Source: CAZWKX01 sp964614095 (GTDB lineage Bacteria > Actinomycetota > Acidimicrobiia > Spongiisociales > UBA11373). From it: 26,460 nucleotides of DNA. Where the stretch lies: positions 1 to 26,460 of the forward strand of contig CAZTJO010000025.1 in the NCBI GenBank assembly GCA_964614095.1, read 5' to 3'. The translations under genes and the position numbers were made by a program. The notes under the pieces are model-generated. The model ran no database searches. It was given only the letters and a program-made list of their open reading frames with translations, and was not told where the DNA came from. Shown here one piece after another: positions 1-8,004 of this stretch. How positions within the stretch are numbered: position 1 is the stretch's first letter; every line of letters starts with the position of its first letter.

Positions 1-230
1 CGGTGGTGCCGTCCTCGCCTTCACGCATGTCCAAGGTGCCACCCTGCTCCTCGCAGTACACCGAGGCCGGGTTGGCCAAGCCGGCATCCTCCAGCGAGTC
101 GCCGGGGGCGCACTCACCGTTGAAGAAGGCCCACTCCTCACACTCGGAGCCGTCGTCGAACACGCAATAGCCGGTGGTGCCGTCCTCGCCTTCACGCATG
201 TCCAAGGTGCCACCCTGCTCCTCGCAATAC
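1..230. repeat. 171-bp-period tandem repeat encoding DUF333 units
   Basis: Bases 1-55 recur without a mismatch at 172-226, and the similarity continues with scattered differences to about 245. The period is 171 bp (57 codons), so the reading frame is kept and each unit encodes one Cys-rich DUF333 module. The near-perfect DNA identity, beyond protein identity, points to a recent duplication or to gene conversion between units. More units may lie left of position 1. Confidence 0.85.
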
Positions 231-331
231 GCGGAGGCAGGATTCGGCAGCCCCGTCTCGTCGTCGTCACCGCAAGCGGCCATCACCAACACAAGGGCCA
301 ACAGGCCCACAAGAAGCCTGAAATGGCGCAT
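1..331 (-). CDS. DUF333-repeat lipoprotein (3' end outside window)
   Basis: The visible part is 110 residues. It starts at ATG 331-329, 5 nt after a strong AGGAGGAA ribosome binding site. A short hydrophobic signal peptide ends in the lipobox MAAC, so Cys20 is the likely lipidated residue and the protein should sit on the outer face of the cytoplasmic membrane. An acidic linker follows. Then comes a domain of the DUF333 type, with NPASAYCEEQGG near residues 31-42, a GYCVFDDGSECEEW stretch and a closing NGEC. A second copy begins near residue 88 and is cut by the window edge. DUF333 is a short Cys-rich domain found in secreted or lipid-anchored bacterial proteins, sometimes annotated hemolysin-like; its function is unknown. 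The gene lies 74 nt downstream of a glycosyltransferase on the same strand, so it may be co-transcribed with glycan genes. Family assignment is fairly secure; function is not. Confidence 0.8.
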   Translation of the reverse strand, partial: MRHFRLLVGLLALVLVMAACGDDDETGLPNPASAYCEEQGGTLDMREGEDGTTGYCVFDDGSECEEWAFFNGECAPGDSLEDAGLANPASVYCEEQGGTLDMREGEDGTT

Positions 332-405
332 GGGATTCCTCCTGTGACACTTCTCTTGATCTGTCGCCGATACGACGTTTGAGGCGGCGGCGCCGGTTCC
401 TGCGA

Positions 406-1464
406 CTACGAGCTTCTTGCTGCCGCAGCCAGGTACAGCGCGGCAACCTCGGCGGCGGGCCACACCAGGCTCTCCCGCACCGTCGCCGCCTGCTCCTGCG
501 CGGCCTGCCGAAGCTCACCCGCGGCGGCATCGAGCGCCAATGCCGCCGCCTCCGTGTCATCCGGAGCCACCAAAGCCACCGCCTCCATTCCCGTAACGGC
601 GGCCCGTGTGCCCGGTAGATCCGAAGCCACCACCGGCACACCTAGAGCCAAATACTCGACGACCTTTGTTGGCAGCGAATCCCGATAGTTGGGCAGATCT
701 CGCAGCAGCGATATGCCGGCCGACGCCGATGCCGCCTCCGCCATCGCCTCGGCATGAGACAAGAGCCCGGTGAGGGTGAGGTGTACTCCCCATTCCGCGG
801 CGACGGCCTCCAGCTCCCGGGCCAGCCGCGGCCGGCAGCGGCCCACCAGGCGCAGCGGCAACGGGTGCTCCATGGCCCCCACCGCCTCCACCATCTCCAC
901 GGCACCCCGCGGCTCGGTGATGTCGCCCACATAGACCAGATAGCCGCGGTCCGGCGCCGGATCGGGTAGCGACCTCGCCGCCGGATAATTGGGGAACACC
1001 GGGTGATCGCGGCGGAATATGCGGCGATAGCCGGGCTCAGCAAGTGTCATCACACAGAACCGCTCGGCCAGACGAAGGAAGAACCGGGCCACCCAGGCGG
1101 CGGGAGGCCGCAGGAACCACAGCCGCCATTGCTTGTGACGGACCTGCGCCGGCACATCCTCGTGCACATCCACCACCACCGGCACCCGCCGGATCAACCG
1201 TGCCAGCAACGCAGCCGGAATCAGCTCCGGGTCGTGCAGCGACACCAGGTCCACGTCGCGCCGTAGCATCTGGCGCAGCGCCCCCCACCAGCGCCGGATG
1301 CGGCCCCCCTTCAATTCGACCCATTCGTGGTCGCCGCGGCGACTCGGGCCCGGAGCGCGGCTCGCGTAGCGCACTTCAAACTCGCCGGCGAGTGCGGTCA
1401 GGGTGCGCTCGCGAATGCGGGGATCGTCGGATTGGTGCACCGAGGTGACGAGCAGCGCCCTCAC
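406..1464 (-). CDS. GT4-like glycosyltransferase
   Basis: A 352-residue protein with the layout of a GT-B glycosyltransferase. The N-terminal Rossmann half opens with MRALLVTSVHQSDDPRIRER and contains SLHDPELIPAALLARL, a pattern typical of family 4 enzymes. The C-terminal donor-binding half contains YLVYVGDITEPRG and SLPTKVVEYLALGVPVVAS, where the Lys-x-x-Glu-Tyr region holds the conserved Glu that binds the nucleotide sugar. It presumably acts at the cytoplasmic face, adding a sugar to a lipid-linked glycan; donor and acceptor cannot be read from the sequence. The start is GTG (1464-1462), which overlaps the stop of the upstream dehydrogenase by 4 bp (GTGA), so the two are probably translationally coupled. 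The neighbouring UDP-GlcNAc dehydrogenase suggests an acidic sugar donor, which is inference. Confidence 0.85.
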   Translation of the reverse strand: MRALLVTSVHQSDDPRIRERTLTALAGEFEVRYASRAPGPSRRGDHEWVELKGGRIRRWWGALRQMLRRDVDLVSLHDPELIPAALLARLIRRVPVVVDVHEDVPAQVRHKQWRLWFLRPPAAWVARFFLRLAERFCVMTLAEPGYRRIFRRDHPVFPNYPAARSLPDPAPDRGYLVYVGDITEPRGAVEMVEAVGAMEHPLPLRLVGRCRPRLARELEAVAAEWGVHLTLTGLLSHAEAMAEAASASAGISLLRDLPNYRDSLPTKVVEYLALGVPVVASDLPGTRAAVTGMEAVALVAPDDTEAAALALDAAAGELRQAAQEQAATVRESLVWPAAEVAALYLAAAARSS

Positions 1465-2750
1465 AAGGCCTCTACGTTGTCGGCGTTCAGGCCGCGCCGG
1501 GCATACGCCCCCCTGGCATCGAAGACGACCGGCACAGATGCAGCAATCGCCTCATAGTCGAAAACATCGTGATCGGTGAGGATCACCGCCACATCGCACT
1601 CCCCATCCACACCATCCACCGATTCGAATCCGCGGGCCTCGATTCCGGCCACATCGACCAGCGGATCCCACACCGACACGGCAGCCCCCCGATCGACCAG
1701 CACCCTGAGCACATCCGCTGCAGGCGACTCCCGATCGTCGGCGATGTTGGCCTTGAAAGAGAGGCCGATCCCGAGAATCCTGGCTCCCAACAGTGACCGG
1801 CCGCGCCCGCTGAGGACGGCGGCGACACGGTCCGCCACGTAGGCCGGCATCTGCCGGTTTGCGTCTTCGGCGAGATCGATGAAACGTGTGATGAAGCCCC
1901 TCTCCTTGGCCCGCCAGGCCAGATACTGCGGGTCCAGCGGGATGCAGTGCCCGCCCACTCCCGGACCCGGGTAGAACACCTCGAACCCGAACGGCTTGGT
2001 GGCCGCAGCGGCGACAACCTCCCAAATATCGATGTCCAGGCGGTGGGCAAGCTGCGCCATCTCATTGATCAGGCCGATGTTCACCGCCCGGTAGGTGTTC
2101 TCGAGCAGCTTGGTCATCTCGGCCGTGGCCGGTGACGAGACCACATGAACCTGGTCAACCAGACGCCCGTACGCGGCGGCGGCCACCTCGCTGGAAGCCT
2201 CGCCGACCCCGCCGACCACCTTGGGAATCGAAGCCAGCGGCCGCCCCTTGCCCGGATCGACTCGTTCCGGCGAGTAACACACAAAAACGTCGGAGCCCAC
2301 CTCGAACCCGCCCGAGGCCGCCGCCGGCGCGATTAGTTCCTCCGTGGTACCCGGATACGTGGTCGATTCCAGCGAAACCAGCATGCCGGGGTGCACCACC
2401 CGGGAAACGGTCGCCGCCGCCGCCTCGATGTAGCTCATGTCCGGCTCGCGGTGCCGGGTCAAGGGACTGGGAACACAGATAAAGAGGGCATCGGCCTCGC
2501 CGAGCCGCGTCTCGTCACTAGTTGTCTCGAGCCCGCCGCCGAGAGCCGCCTGCAGAGCCTCATCGGGAACGTCCTCCACGCCCGAGGTTCCCCTGCCGAG
2601 CCGGCTCACGGCGTCTGCCGATGTGTCGAATCCGATGACCCGCAACCCCCGCTGCACTGCGTTGACGCCCAAGGGCAGGCCGACGTAGCCAAGGCCGATG
2701 ACCCCGGCCGTCCAGGTCTCCTGCTCGAAGAAGCGGGCTCGTTGGTGCAT
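1461..2750 (-). CDS. wbpA: UDP-N-acetylglucosamine 6-dehydrogenase (WbpA-type)
   Basis: This 429-residue member of the UDP-glucose/GDP-mannose dehydrogenase family carries out two NAD-dependent oxidations at C6 of a UDP-hexose to give the uronic acid. The N-terminal NAD-binding loop GLGYVG is at residues 19-24. The central catalytic region includes EMTKLLENTYRAVNI around Lys214. The active-site cysteine is Cys269 in GPGVGGHCIPLDP. The sequence FYPGPGVGGHCIPLDPQYLAWRA resembles the UDP-GlcNAc dehydrogenase (WbpA) branch more than UDP-glucose or UDP-ManNAc dehydrogenases, so UDP-GlcNAc is the likely substrate. Length is normal and the C-terminal UDP-binding domain is complete. It is the first gene of a minus-strand unit with the glycosyltransferase at 406-1464. 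ATG 2750-2748 has no good Shine-Dalgarno sequence, and no other in-frame ATG precedes the NAD motif. Confidence 0.88.
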   Translation of the reverse strand: MHQRARFFEQETWTAGVIGLGYVGLPLGVNAVQRGLRVIGFDTSADAVSRLGRGTSGVEDVPDEALQAALGGGLETTSDETRLGEADALFICVPSPLTRHREPDMSYIEAAAATVSRVVHPGMLVSLESTTYPGTTEELIAPAAASGGFEVGSDVFVCYSPERVDPGKGRPLASIPKVVGGVGEASSEVAAAAYGRLVDQVHVVSSPATAEMTKLLENTYRAVNIGLINEMAQLAHRLDIDIWEVVAAAATKPFGFEVFYPGPGVGGHCIPLDPQYLAWRAKERGFITRFIDLAEDANRQMPAYVADRVAAVLSGRGRSLLGARILGIGLSFKANIADDRESPAADVLRVLVDRGAAVSVWDPLVDVAGIEARGFESVDGVDGECDVAVILTDHDVFDYEAIAASVPVVFDARGAYARRGLNADNVEAL

Positions 2751-2777
2751 AAGGATAAGGGCGATCGCCCGCCGTGG

Positions 2778-2783
2778 ATTCTA
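2778..2783 (-). promoter_or_regulatory. Candidate -10 box for the dehydrogenase gene
   Basis: On the minus strand TAGAAT (2783-2778) matches the actinobacterial TANNNT -10 consensus and lies 27 nt before the start codon. The hexamer 17 bp upstream is a poor -35. The only support is position in the divergent gap between the dehydrogenase and the GT2 gene. Confidence 0.3.
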
Positions 2784-2869
2784 TTCCCCTCCCTCCGTCG
2801 CAAAGGTACAGCCAGACAAAAAGACGCCCAAAACCCCGAAGCGGCCCCACATGCGACAATGATGCGCCG

Positions 2870-4810
2870 ATGCCGCGATTTGTCGCCGCCGAGAACGATT
2901 ACCGCGCCCTTGCCGATGCTTATCACGGCGAGACGCGGCTAAGTGTCGCGGTGGTCATACCCGTCTACAACCGCGTCGAACTGCTGCGCCGCACTCTGGC
3001 CGGCGTGGCCGCCCAGCGCGGCTACCCCCCACACCTCATCTCGGTGGTGGTTGCCGATGACGGCTCCGAAGACGATATGACGGCGGCAGTCGAAGAGGCT
3101 CAAGCCCATCTGGACATCACCTACGTGCGACAGGAGAGGGACGGCTACGGCGCCGGCAGAGCCCGCAACCTCGGCGCCCGCAGCGCCGGTGCCGACATAG
3201 TGCTATTTGTCGATTCCGATTGCCTCCCCGACCCCGAACTTGTCGCCGGCCACATGACCTGGCACCACCGCGCCGACAACCTCGTCGTCGTCGGTTCCCG
3301 CCAGCACATTGACTCGACCGCGATCGACCCTGCTGCTCTGGCCTCGGGCGATGTCGACGTACGCCGCCTGGTCAAGGGGGACTCGCCCGCCGACGACGCC
3401 TTCGAGCCGGAGGATTGGCGGCGCACCTTCTATCGCCGCACCGCCGCACTCCGCCACGGCAACGAGGCCTTCCGCAGCCTGCTCACCGGCAATTGCTCGA
3501 TGCGCCGCTACGACTTCATCAGATGCGGCGGCTTCTCGACCGATTTCTCTCGCTGGGGAGGCGAAGACACCGAGCTGGGCTGGCGTCTCTTTTCGTCCGG
3601 GTTCTTTTTTGTCCCGGTGAACCAGGCCGCCATCTACCACCAAGATCAGGAGGAGTCCCATCCCGACGACGGCTGGCGTGAACGCGACCGGGCCGCCAAC
3701 GCCGACCTCATCGCCACACTGATTCCACACCGCTTCTACCGCAAGGAGGACGGCCGTTTCCGGGTGCCCAAGGTCTCAATGATCGTCGCCCCAAACACCG
3801 GAGGCCGTACCGTCGAACTCCTCTCGCAGATGCAGGCGCAGCGTATGAACGACTGGGAAGCGCTGCTCCCCCTCTCCCCCGGCGCTCCATTGGCAGAAGA
3901 GCGAGTGCGGACATTGCCCGATGCCACCGGGTCACCCCAGCAACGATTCCTACGGGCCGTCGCCGCCGCCTCCGGCGAGTACGTGGCCGTGATCTCAGGC
4001 GCCGCCGGACTGCACCCCCGCCTGCTGGACCGCTCCGTCCGTCTACTCGACTCCGCCCCGCGGGCCTCCATCGCCACCGTCGCCTACCACGACCTCGACA
4101 ACACCTCGGGGGACGCGGCTTGGGGAGCCTGGGATTTCCCCGCGTTTGTCCTCACCAGGCGACGCGAATGGACAAAAGTACTGACCGAGACCGCCTCCAC
4201 AGCCGAGGCCTGGCACCGAGTTCGCTCCATCTCGTGGGCGGTCCACCTCGACGAGCCGCTGGTCACTCTGCCGCCCCCCGCGGGGGTGGTACCGCTCAGA
4301 GTGCCGCCCCACATGTCAATGCGCGACCGGGCCGCGGCGACCGAGCATGCCGGCCGCGGTCCGGCGGCGTGGACCATGCGCAAGCTGCGCAGCCGCCAGC
4401 GCCCCGACGACCACCCCGACGACGACCGCCCTGTGGTGATGTACTTCGGCGACGAGGCCGCCATCGAAGCGGTACGGGAGCTGGCTCCCTGGGCGCGGAT
4501 CGAGCCTTCCGGAAGAGGCAACGCCCTCGTCCTCGGAGCCGGAGCCGTGCTCGATGAGGCCGCCTATGAACGGGTTCGGGCTCTCGATTCGCCCCGAGTG
4601 GAACGTTTGGTAGCCGGTGCTGGAGTTGGTGCTGCACCGGCGCAGAAGTGGCTCGATTTCCTCAGCACCTGTCTGGCCGTCGGTGTTGCCTCCGAAGACG
4701 ATCGCTCCCGCCTCGCCGGCGTGCCGAACGTAGGCGTTGTCGCCCATCCCGCCGCCGACCCCGAAGGGACCGCACGGCTTTTCGACCTGCTCCGTGAGGA
4801 GATCTCGTGA
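2870..4810 (+). CDS. Two-domain GT2 glycosyltransferase with degenerate second domain
   Basis: With the start at ATG 2870 the protein has 646 residues; an upstream in-frame ATG at 2774 would add an implausible basic leader. Residues 24-290 form a complete GT-A (GT2) domain: VAVVIPVYNR at 26-35, VVADDGSEDD near 60-69, and the metal-binding DSD at 115-117. A Glyco_transf_7C-like segment with RWGGEDTELGWRLFSSG follows near 228-244; the GGED motif is typical of polypeptide GalNAc-transferase and chondroitin-polymerase relatives. Residues 301-410 repeat the GT2 pattern (VSMIVAPNTGG, QMQAQRMNDWEALL, SGEYVAVI, HPRLLDRSVRLLDS), but the DxD position reads SGAAG, so this copy is probably inactive. The last 110 residues are unassigned. 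The stop overlaps the next gene by 4 bp. It likely builds a surface glycan; the sugar is unknown. Confidence 0.85.
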   Translation: MPRFVAAENDYRALADAYHGETRLSVAVVIPVYNRVELLRRTLAGVAAQRGYPPHLISVVVADDGSEDDMTAAVEEAQAHLDITYVRQERDGYGAGRARNLGARSAGADIVLFVDSDCLPDPELVAGHMTWHHRADNLVVVGSRQHIDSTAIDPAALASGDVDVRRLVKGDSPADDAFEPEDWRRTFYRRTAALRHGNEAFRSLLTGNCSMRRYDFIRCGGFSTDFSRWGGEDTELGWRLFSSGFFFVPVNQAAIYHQDQEESHPDDGWRERDRAANADLIATLIPHRFYRKEDGRFRVPKVSMIVAPNTGGRTVELLSQMQAQRMNDWEALLPLSPGAPLAEERVRTLPDATGSPQQRFLRAVAAASGEYVAVISGAAGLHPRLLDRSVRLLDSAPRASIATVAYHDLDNTSGDAAWGAWDFPAFVLTRRREWTKVLTETASTAEAWHRVRSISWAVHLDEPLVTLPPPAGVVPLRVPPHMSMRDRAAATEHAGRGPAAWTMRKLRSRQRPDDHPDDDRPVVMYFGDEAAIEAVRELAPWARIEPSGRGNALVLGAGAVLDEAAYERVRALDSPRVERLVAGAGVGAAPAQKWLDFLSTCLAVGVASEDDRSRLAGVPNVGVVAHPAADPEGTARLFDLLREEIS

Positions 4811-6237
4811 ACGTCTGCATGTTCGTGAAGAACTCCTTTGAGTACGACGCCCGGGTGACCAAAGAGGCCAAGTCATTGGTGCAAGCCGGCCACGATGTCA
4901 CCGTCGTCGCCATCCACGTTCCCGGCGTCACCGCGGAGCGGGAGACCAGACCCGACGGCATCAAGGTGGTGCGGGTGAGCCGCCTCTCCTTTGGCATGCA
5001 CGCCGCCCAGCAAGCACACGCCCGTTTTGTCATCGGTGTGGAGGACCGCCACTCCCGCCTCACCGGTGAAGACATCAACGACGAGCGTATACGCAAGTAC
5101 AGCCAGGTGCTCCCCGCATCGACGGCGACTCCCGGCCAGAACCGGGCCATCGAGATCCCGACCCGCCGCCTGGCCACCCCCGGCGACGGCACCGGCCAGA
5201 ACCGCATCTGGGTCCGCGCCTCCACTGCGGTGCTGCGCGGATTGTCAATGGCCGCTCGTTTTGTGTTTCGAGCGGTGAAAGTTGTTCTCGGCCGCCCCAT
5301 GCGGGCCACCCGCACCTTCGCCATCAACCGGCGCTTCACCAAGGCCGGGCTCGCCACCAACGCCGATGTCTGGCACTGCCACGACCTCAACACCCTCGTC
5401 GTCGGATGCCGCTGCAAGAGGAGGCGCCCCGGCACCAGACTCGTCTACGATTCGCACGAGCTGGCCACCGAACGCTCCCGTATGACCCGCTGGCAGCGGT
5501 TCCGCGCCACCAGGGCCGAACGCCGCGGCCTCCGCCATATCGACGCGGCCATCTGGACCACCCGCAGCCGGGCCCAGCATGTGGTCGACCGCTACGGCAT
5601 CGCCTTTCCCACCTTGCTGCGCAACGTCCCGGAGATCATCGAGATCGAAGCGGGCTGGGACCTGCACGAGAAGCTGCACATCCCCCGGGACCAGCGCATC
5701 CTCATCTACCAGGGCTCCATCCAGGAGTACCGAGGCATCGAGGAGAGCATCGAGGCGGTCACCCTGCTGAACGACTGCGTGCTGGTCGTCGTCGGCTACG
5801 GCTATCACCGGCCCGCCCTCGAAGAGATGGTGCGGAAGCGCGAGCTCACCGAGAAGGTGAAGTTCTTCGGGCCCATTCCCAACGACGAGCTGCTCTTCTA
5901 CACCGCCAGCGCCGACGTGGGCCTGTGTGTAATCCGGGGCAACTCGCTGTCGTACCGCTGGTCGCTGCCCAACAAACTCTTCGAGTACATGATGGCCGGC
6001 ATCCCCGTGGTCGCCTCCGACTACGAGGAAATGGGCCGAGTGGTCGAGGAGACCGGCGTGGGGGCGGTGTGCAACCCCGACGACCCCGAGAACATCGCCG
6101 CCGCGGTGCGGGCCATCGTCGACGACCCAGACGCCAATGCCCGCTTCCGGGCCGCCACCCGCGACGCCATCCGCACCTACAACTGGGGCGAAGAACAGAA
6201 GGTGCTGCTGGAGTTTTACGAGCGGCTGGCGGGGTAG
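4807..6237 (+). CDS. GT4 family glycosyltransferase
   Basis: A 476-residue GT-B glycosyltransferase that starts at GTG 4807, overlapping the stop of the GT2 gene by GTGA. The N-terminus (MNVCMFVKNSFEYDARVTKE) and the following AGHDVTVVAI are typical of GT4 acceptor domains. WHCHDLNTL and YDSHELATE mark the interdomain region. The C-terminal half has ILIYQGSIQEYRGIE, VKFFGPIPNDELLFY and PNKLFEYMMAGIPVVASDY, with the conserved donor-binding Glu in the Lys-x-x-Glu segment. An insertion of roughly 90 residues (about 70-160) separates the first strands from WHCHDL and contains a short internal repeat (ATPGQNR, later ATPGDGTGQNR); it makes this protein longer than usual for the family. Overlap with the upstream gene suggests the two enzymes act on the same glycan. 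Confidence 0.85.
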   Translation: MNVCMFVKNSFEYDARVTKEAKSLVQAGHDVTVVAIHVPGVTAERETRPDGIKVVRVSRLSFGMHAAQQAHARFVIGVEDRHSRLTGEDINDERIRKYSQVLPASTATPGQNRAIEIPTRRLATPGDGTGQNRIWVRASTAVLRGLSMAARFVFRAVKVVLGRPMRATRTFAINRRFTKAGLATNADVWHCHDLNTLVVGCRCKRRRPGTRLVYDSHELATERSRMTRWQRFRATRAERRGLRHIDAAIWTTRSRAQHVVDRYGIAFPTLLRNVPEIIEIEAGWDLHEKLHIPRDQRILIYQGSIQEYRGIEESIEAVTLLNDCVLVVVGYGYHRPALEEMVRKRELTEKVKFFGPIPNDELLFYTASADVGLCVIRGNSLSYRWSLPNKLFEYMMAGIPVVASDYEEMGRVVEETGVGAVCNPDDPENIAAAVRAIVDDPDANARFRAATRDAIRTYNWGEEQKVLLEFYERLAG

Positions 6238-6249
6238 ACGGACGATTCG

Positions 6250-7527
6250 CTAGCTGCGACTAAACACCCACACCGCGGCGTCAGAGCCCGAATCATCAAG
6301 GGAATGATCACTCCCGACAGCGACCAAACCGGGACCACCTGTGACGATTGCCGCCAATCTCTCGATGCTGTCGCGTCCACCAAATACCATGTTCTCATTC
6401 GGGACCCGGGTCCAGATGAGCCCATCGGGAGACGTCCACACTGCCGCATCAACGTAGCCGCCTGATTCGTCCTCCCCAATCGCAACCACTCCCTCACCGA
6501 AAGAAACCGCCGCCATCATCTCCTGTGCGTATTCGCCTCCAAAGACAGCCTCATTGTGAGACACCCGGGCCCAGGTGATTCCATCCGAGGATGCCCACAC
6601 CGCCGCATCGCGGAGCGACGCGGTAGACGCAGCAATCCCTTCGGATTCCTCGGGAAACACGTCGGCACTTCCGACAGCAATCAGCCCCGGGCCGCCGGAG
6701 GTCACCGAGAAGATCCGCGTTCCCCAATCACCACCGAATACCTCATCATCGTGAGGAATCCGAGTCCAAGTGAGCCCGTCCGGCGAGATCCACACCGCCG
6801 CCAGGCCAACCGAGCTGTCGTATCCGACGGCGACCAGCCCCGGCCCGCCAGCAACCACCGAGAACATGATCTGTTTGCGGTCGCCACCGAAAACGGTCTC
6901 GTCGTGCGGCACCCGGCTCCAGGTCACCCCGTCAGATGAGGTCCACACCGCCGCACCCCCGCCGTACAAGTCGTTCCCGACGGCAACTAATCCTGGGCCG
7001 CCGACCGTCACTGACCTCATCAAACCGCCAGAGAGCGCCTCGTCGTGAGGCACCCGGGACCAGGTGAGCCCATCAGGCGACGCCCACACCGCCGCACTAT
7101 GGTCGTCGCCTCCGACAGCGATTAGGCCCGGACCACCAGCAGTCACCCCAAACATCCGCTGGTCACCATCGCCGCCAAGACCCGCTCCGTAATGCAGCAC
7201 CCTGGTCCAAACGAGCCCGTCGGCAGAGGTCCACACCGCCGCATCCGAGTCACCGTCGACCAATTCATACCCAACCGCCACCAGGCCCGGACCGCCGGCG
7301 GTCACCGCCTCCATCGACTGATCGCCGTAACCCCCGAAGACCAGCTCATCCCGGTCAACCCGAATCCACACCCCGCTCTTGAACAGACCCACCGTCGTTG
7401 TCGTTGAATCTGCAGCCGCATCGTCGTCCGTCGCGCAGCCGGCCAATAGCACCGCCATCACCGCCGCCATCGCCGCTATTCGGGCCTTCAGGCTTCCAAG
7501 AGCGCCCCGGCTGGTGTGGCCGACCAT
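6250..7527 (-). CDS. Lipoprotein with seven propeller-like repeats
   Basis: The start is set at ATG 7527-7525, preceded by a GGAAGGGGAGG ribosome binding site; an upstream ATG at 7581 lacks one. The 425-residue product begins with a basic stretch, a hydrophobic signal and the lipobox LLAGC (Cys31), so it should be a membrane-anchored exported lipoprotein. After an acidic/Thr linker it is built wholly from repeats of about 50-60 residues: GGPGLVAVGYD, then AAVWTSPDGLTWTRVPHDE, then VFGG. Seven trp-containing W(T/S/I/A)R(V/I) units are visible. The chain opens in mid-unit (GVWIRVDRDELVFGG) and ends with AAVWVFSRS, which would let the first and last segments close one blade. This fits a seven-bladed beta-propeller. 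No catalytic residues are recognised, so a binding or scaffold role is inferred. It ends 12 bp from the convergent GT4 gene. Confidence 0.82.
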   Translation of the reverse strand: MVGHTSRGALGSLKARIAAMAAVMAVLLAGCATDDDAAADSTTTTVGLFKSGVWIRVDRDELVFGGYGDQSMEAVTAGGPGLVAVGYELVDGDSDAAVWTSADGLVWTRVLHYGAGLGGDGDQRMFGVTAGGPGLIAVGGDDHSAAVWASPDGLTWSRVPHDEALSGGLMRSVTVGGPGLVAVGNDLYGGGAAVWTSSDGVTWSRVPHDETVFGGDRKQIMFSVVAGGPGLVAVGYDSSVGLAAVWISPDGLTWTRIPHDDEVFGGDWGTRIFSVTSGGPGLIAVGSADVFPEESEGIAASTASLRDAAVWASSDGITWARVSHNEAVFGGEYAQEMMAAVSFGEGVVAIGEDESGGYVDAAVWTSPDGLIWTRVPNENMVFGGRDSIERLAAIVTGGPGLVAVGSDHSLDDSGSDAAVWVFSRS

Positions 7528-7671
7528 GCCTCCCCTTCCACCCGACTCTGCAGAGAACCGGTGCATCCCAATCGGGCGCACCCTACCAACGCATAGCGAT
7601 ACCAGGACCGGTGCCTGAACTTACGACTTCGCCACTCTGCCGGCAGACCACCTACCACCTCTATGGCGCGT

Positions 7672-8004
7672 CTACGGATCCCCCACAAACGCCGCCCGGA
7701 ACGGGTGCAGTGCCGCCCGGAACAGACCCTCCCTTACAAACGGGTCATTCTCCATGAAACTGCGTGCCTCTTCTTCCGAGACGGCACGGAAGATGACGAT
7801 GGCGGGCCCCACCCCATCCTGGCTGCGCCCGGCCAGCAGGACCGTGCCCGCTGCCGTCGCCCGCTCTAGATAGGCATGGTGCCTCTCAATGACCACCTCG
7901 TCCGCTTTGGTCCAGGCGTCGGGATCGTTGGCCAGTTCGGGACGATTGTTGGGAAAAAACCCGTAGAGGTATTGCGATGCGGCGGGCTCATCCGCCGCGG
8001 TCAT
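7672..8004 (-). CDS. YciI-like (YCII-related domain) protein
   Basis: A 110-residue cytoplasmic protein with a ferredoxin-like fold of the YCII type. YLYGFFPNNRP is the first strand. RHHAYLERATAAGTVLLAGRSQDG carries the conserved His of the family, and FMENDPFVREGLF has the conserved Asp-Pro-Phe. A His/Asp pair is the proposed active site of YciI proteins, some of which are dehalogenase-like or fused to other enzymes; the substrate here is unknown. The start codon overlaps the upstream GT2 stop by 4 bp (ATGA is read in the order YciI start / GT2 stop on the minus strand), so it is the last cistron of the rhamnose/export operon, although no link to sugar metabolism is known for the family. Family assignment is strong and the role in this operon is open. 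Confidence 0.82.
   Translation of the reverse strand: MTAADEPAASQYLYGFFPNNRPELANDPDAWTKADEVVIERHHAYLERATAAGTVLLAGRSQDGVGPAIVIFRAVSEEEARSFMENDPFVREGLFRAALHPFRAAFVGDP

Noticed and set aside
2774..2869. N-terminal extension of the GT2 gene from ATG 2774
   Set aside because: The extra 32 residues are basic and Pro-rich, match no GT2 N-terminus, and lie in the promoter gap; ATG 2870 fits the family start better.
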